A stretch of 39,234 bases of DNA from an uncultured Clostridia bacterium (lineage in GTDB: Bacteria; Bacillota; Clostridia; Christensenellales; Pumilibacteraceae), in assembly GCA_947175335.1 (NCBI GenBank), contig CAMWMF010000018.1, positions 1-39,234 of the forward strand, read 5' to 3'. Below, in pieces: positions 36,979-39,234 of the stretch. The notes below the pieces were generated by a model, which did no database searches, was not told where the DNA came from, and saw nothing but the letters and a program-made list of their open reading frames with translations. The first letter of the stretch is position 1. Each line of letters starts with the position of its first letter. The translations under genes and the position numbers were made by a program.

Positions 36979-38910
36979 TTAATTCAAAAGAAAATCGATT
37001 CTGTCCCCTTCCACCTTGTCGACGATTATATTGACTTTATCGCCCAAACGGAACGCAGCCCTGCCGCACATAATACACATACGCTTGGAGTCGAATATTG
37101 CTGCGGGCGGAAGATTGCCCATGCGCACAAGCCCTTCGGCGGAATTGTCCAGCTCTACAAAAAAGCCGAACTCGGTGACCGAGCTTATTGTTCCGCTATA
37201 CCTTTCGCCTATGTGGTGTGACATATATTCCGCTTTTTTAAAGTCGTCCACCTTGCGTTCGCAGTCCTGCGCGATGCGCTCGGCTTTGGAGCTCTTTTTT
37301 GCGGCGTCGCTTGCAAAGTCCTTGTATTTGGTAACAGCTTTCATTCCGCCACGCAAGTACGCCTTGATAATGCGGTGGATGGCAAGGTCGGGATAGCGGC
37401 GTATGGGCGAAGTAAAGTGGCAGTAGAATTCTTCCGCCAAGCCGAAGTGCCCCTTGTTTATAGGTTGGTAGTCTGCCTTTTGCATTGCGCGTAGCGTCAC
37501 CTTGGCGACCGCCGCCGAAATGTCTTTGGGAACGCCGGCGAGCAATCCGGCAACCTGCGACGGCGACGGGCGCATGGGACAGCTCATTCGCACACCCACG
37601 GCGTCCAAATACTCGTTTAGCGCAATAAGCTTCTCAGCCGACGGGCGCTCGTGCACGCGATACACAAACGGCATTTTGGATATTTTGTTAAACGTTTCGG
37701 CGACGGCGCAGTTTGCGAGGATCATAAACTCCTCGATTATCTGCATGCTGAACAGCCGCTGTTTTTTTGCTATGTCGGTCACCCGCCCGAACTCGTCGAA
37801 CTTGATTTCCGTTTCGGTCAAATCAAAGTCGATCGAACCGCGCTGTTTTCTAATCGCAACGCGCTTTTGCGCAAGCTCTTTCATTATTGTCAGCGACGAC
37901 AAAACGGTATCGTATAACTCGTTTTGCATTTGTCCGTCCAGTGCCGCTTGAACGCCGTCGTAGGTAAGCCGCGCCGACGAACGTATAACGCCCTCGCAAA
38001 TTTCCGAGCTAATGCGGTTGCCGTCGTTGTCCAGCTCGATTATCGCGGCAAGCACGAGCCTGTCCTCGCCCATATTGAGCGAACACAGCTCGTTGGACAG
38101 CGCTTCGGGCAGCATGGGGATAACGCGATCGGCAAGGTAAACACTCGTACCGCGCAGCAGCGCTTCCCTGTCCAGCGGCGACCTTTCCGTAACGTACTGC
38201 GCCACGTCTGCAATGTACACGCCGAGCGTGTAGCCGTTTTCGGTTTTATCGATAGACACCGCGTCGTCAAAGTCCTTGCTGTCCACGCCGTCTATCGTAA
38301 AAATAATCTTATCCCGAAAATCGCGACGGTACGGCTTGCTAGCTTCGTTCTCGTCTATAACCTTGCCGTAGCTTTCCGCTTGGTCTATTACGTCCTTGGG
38401 AAACTCGGTGCGCAGGTTATGCGACGCGATAACGCTTTTTACGTCCATGCCTATTTCGTCCGCGCGGCCCAGCACCAATACCACCCTAGCCTTGTCGCAC
38501 GTAGAGGTTTGCACAAGCTGTACGACAACCTTGTCGTGCAGGCTCGCCCCGCCCGACGCAATAAGCGGCAGCTTTTCGCCGTAATGCCTATCGTCGGGTA
38601 ATACGTAATAAGTATTGTCGCGGTAGACCACCGTGCCGACAATGCCCATGGGGTTCTTTTCCAAAATCTCGATAACACGACCTTCGCGCCGACGTCCTCC
38701 GTCGCGCCTGCTTCTGTCACCCGTTATGAGCGCGCGAACGGTATCGCCGTGCCGCGCGCCGAATAGGCTGTTACCACCCACAAACACGTCGCCGTCCTGG
38801 GTGGAAATAAACCCGAACCTATCGCCTTTGCAGTCGATAACGCCGGTAACTATATCAAGCCCGCCGTCGAATATTCCGCGCGGGGATTTGTAATGCTTAT
38901 TGTATTTCAT
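36979..38910 (-). CDS. rnr: Ribonuclease R (RNase II/RNB family)
   Basis: 643 residues, shorter than many RNase R proteins because the N-terminal winged helix is absent. OB/cold-shock parts start at G-V-I-D-C-K-G-D-R-F-G-F-I. The RNB catalytic core holds I-D-G-V-D-S-K-D-F-D-D-A-V-S-I with clustered Asp residues. An S1 domain ends the chain (Y-S-G-T-I-S-S-V-T-E-F-G-F-F-V-E-L). It degrades structured RNA 3' to 5'. AGGA lies 6 bases before the ATG. It follows a probable secG, the usual Bacillota order, although smpB does not follow here. Confidence 0.95.
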   Translation of the reverse strand: MKYNKHYKSPRGIFDGGLDIVTGVIDCKGDRFGFISTQDGDVFVGGNSLFGARHGDTVRALITGDRSRRDGGRRREGRVIEILEKNPMGIVGTVVYRDNTYYVLPDDRHYGEKLPLIASGGASLHDKVVVQLVQTSTCDKARVVLVLGRADEIGMDVKSVIASHNLRTEFPKDVIDQAESYGKVIDENEASKPYRRDFRDKIIFTIDGVDSKDFDDAVSIDKTENGYTLGVYIADVAQYVTERSPLDREALLRGTSVYLADRVIPMLPEALSNELCSLNMGEDRLVLAAIIELDNDGNRISSEICEGVIRSSARLTYDGVQAALDGQMQNELYDTVLSSLTIMKELAQKRVAIRKQRGSIDFDLTETEIKFDEFGRVTDIAKKQRLFSMQIIEEFMILANCAVAETFNKISKMPFVYRVHERPSAEKLIALNEYLDAVGVRMSCPMRPSPSQVAGLLAGVPKDISAAVAKVTLRAMQKADYQPINKGHFGLAEEFYCHFTSPIRRYPDLAIHRIIKAYLRGGMKAVTKYKDFASDAAKKSSKAERIAQDCERKVDDFKKAEYMSHHIGERYSGTISSVTEFGFFVELDNSAEGLVRMGNLPPAAIFDSKRMCIMCGRAAFRLGDKVNIIVDKVEGDRIDFLLN

Positions 38911-38960
38911 GATCTATCCTAAATTATTCCCTTTATTTAAAAAATAAGTAATTGGCGGGA

Positions 38961-39113
38961 GCAAATTGGAAAGTGACGCGGCAAGATTGCGTCGGCGATT
39001 TTCGCGATAAGCAGGACGCGTGCTGTGGTTCGTAGCATCGCTACGTACGCAGTACGCGGACGAACTTAGCGCGGAAATCGACAGCAAGATGTCGCACAAA
39101 CTTTTCAATTTGC
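38961..39113. repeat. 153-bp interrupted palindromic element between secG and rnr
   Basis: The ends are GCAAATTGGAAAGT and ACTTTTCAATTTGC. Inner arms CGATTTTCGCG and CGCGGAAATCG follow, and the centre carries GTAGC-ATC-GCTAC and GTTCGT ... ACGAAC hairpins. No credible ORF is present. It may be a mobile repeat or a structured RNA in the rnr leader. Confidence 0.65.
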
Positions 39114-39117
39114 GACC

Positions 39118-39143
39118 AAAAAAAAGTGGAGCTTGCGCTCCAC
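39118..39143 (-). terminator. Terminator of the probable secG gene
   Basis: Minus strand GTGGAGC-GCAA-GCTCCAC followed by eight T. Confidence 0.92.
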
Positions 39144-39151
39144 CGACCTTT

Positions 39152-39234
39152 TTACCATTGTGCGAACAGCAACGTTACGAAGAACCCTACCGCAAGCACG
39201 CCCTCGATTATACCGAGTATAACGGTGATTTTTT
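39152..39234 (-). CDS. secG: Probable SecG C-terminus (5' part outside the window)
   Basis: Only the last 26 residues are visible (K-I-T-V-I-L-G-I-I-E-G-V-L-A-V-G-F-F-V-T-L-L-F-A-Q-W), one hydrophobic helix ending the protein. Length and character fit the second membrane helix of SecG, the small SecYEG subunit. The call rests mainly on the position upstream of rnr, where secG usually lies in Bacillota. A strong terminator follows the stop. Any small membrane protein could look the same. Confidence 0.5.
   Translation of the reverse strand, partial: KITVILGIIEGVLAVGFFVTLLFAQW

Noticed and set aside
38914-39108. 64-aa minus-strand ORF upstream of rnr
   Set aside because: It coincides with the palindromic element, has no ribosome site, and its composition reflects the inverted repeats.

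Overview
The window looks like chromosomal DNA of a spore-forming Bacillota, most likely an uncultured anaerobic gut-type Clostridia. The evidence is a BofA homologue, a reverse rubrerythrin, a secG-rnr order, strong sigma-A type promoters (TTGACA, nearly always 17 bp, TATAAT), GGAGG ribosome sites, and many small palindromic dispersed repeats. No phage, IS transposase, CRISPR array or rRNA operon was seen. Most genes lie on the minus strand. The species cannot be named from the sequence alone.

Layout. 1-6.3 kb: end of a Lys/Ala/Glu-rich coiled protein with a DUF2188-like tail, bofA, a lipoprotein, and a pyk / response regulator / histidine kinase cluster. 6.4-8.6 kb: a compact minus-strand operon with a 16-codon upstream ORF, a 108-aa polymorphic-toxin-like module, two tandem zinc-ribbon paralogues (the first frameshifted in a G7 run) and a DUF4417 gene. 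8.7-14.8 kb: an ArsB/NhaD-type permease, an ECF sigma factor overlapping a membrane-anchored beta-propeller protein, a Nudix hydrolase, an unknown HEAT-like protein and tRNA-Arg(ACG). 15-19.8 kb: an Lsa-like ABC-F ATPase behind a transcription attenuator, and a zinc/cadmium efflux set (ArsR/SmtB sensor, HMA metallochaperone, P1B ATPase). 19.8-25.7 kb: MATE, DEDDh exonuclease and NADAR genes overlapping one another, then reverse rubrerythrin, a SHOCT membrane protein, a hotdog thioesterase and a small membrane protein. 25.8-27.7 kb: an IlvD/Edd-family protein without its iron-sulfur ligands, next to a lone acyl carrier protein. 27.8-39.2 kb: secreted/membrane proteins (transglutaminase-like lipoprotein, HtrA protease), ArsR-ung, argS, ychF, an XRE repressor divergent from a small Cys-rich protein, a Fic protein with an HTH domain, rnr, and the 3' end of a probable secG.

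Regulation is unusually readable. About fifteen promoters can be placed, and four of them (permease, MATE, HtrA, ArsR-ung) put the -10 box only 6-7 bp from the start codon, which predicts leaderless mRNAs. Candidate operators are visible for the metal sensor, the XRE repressor and the Fic gene. A family of AATTCGGAATT repeats sits at the 3' ends of at least eight genes, often supplying the stop codon, and inverted pairs bracket short non-coding blocks.

The strongest leads are the attenuator of the ABC-F gene, the cysteine-less IlvD homologue paired with an ACP, the small toxin/immunity-like operon, and the leaderless promoters. All functional calls come from motif recognition by eye, with no database search.
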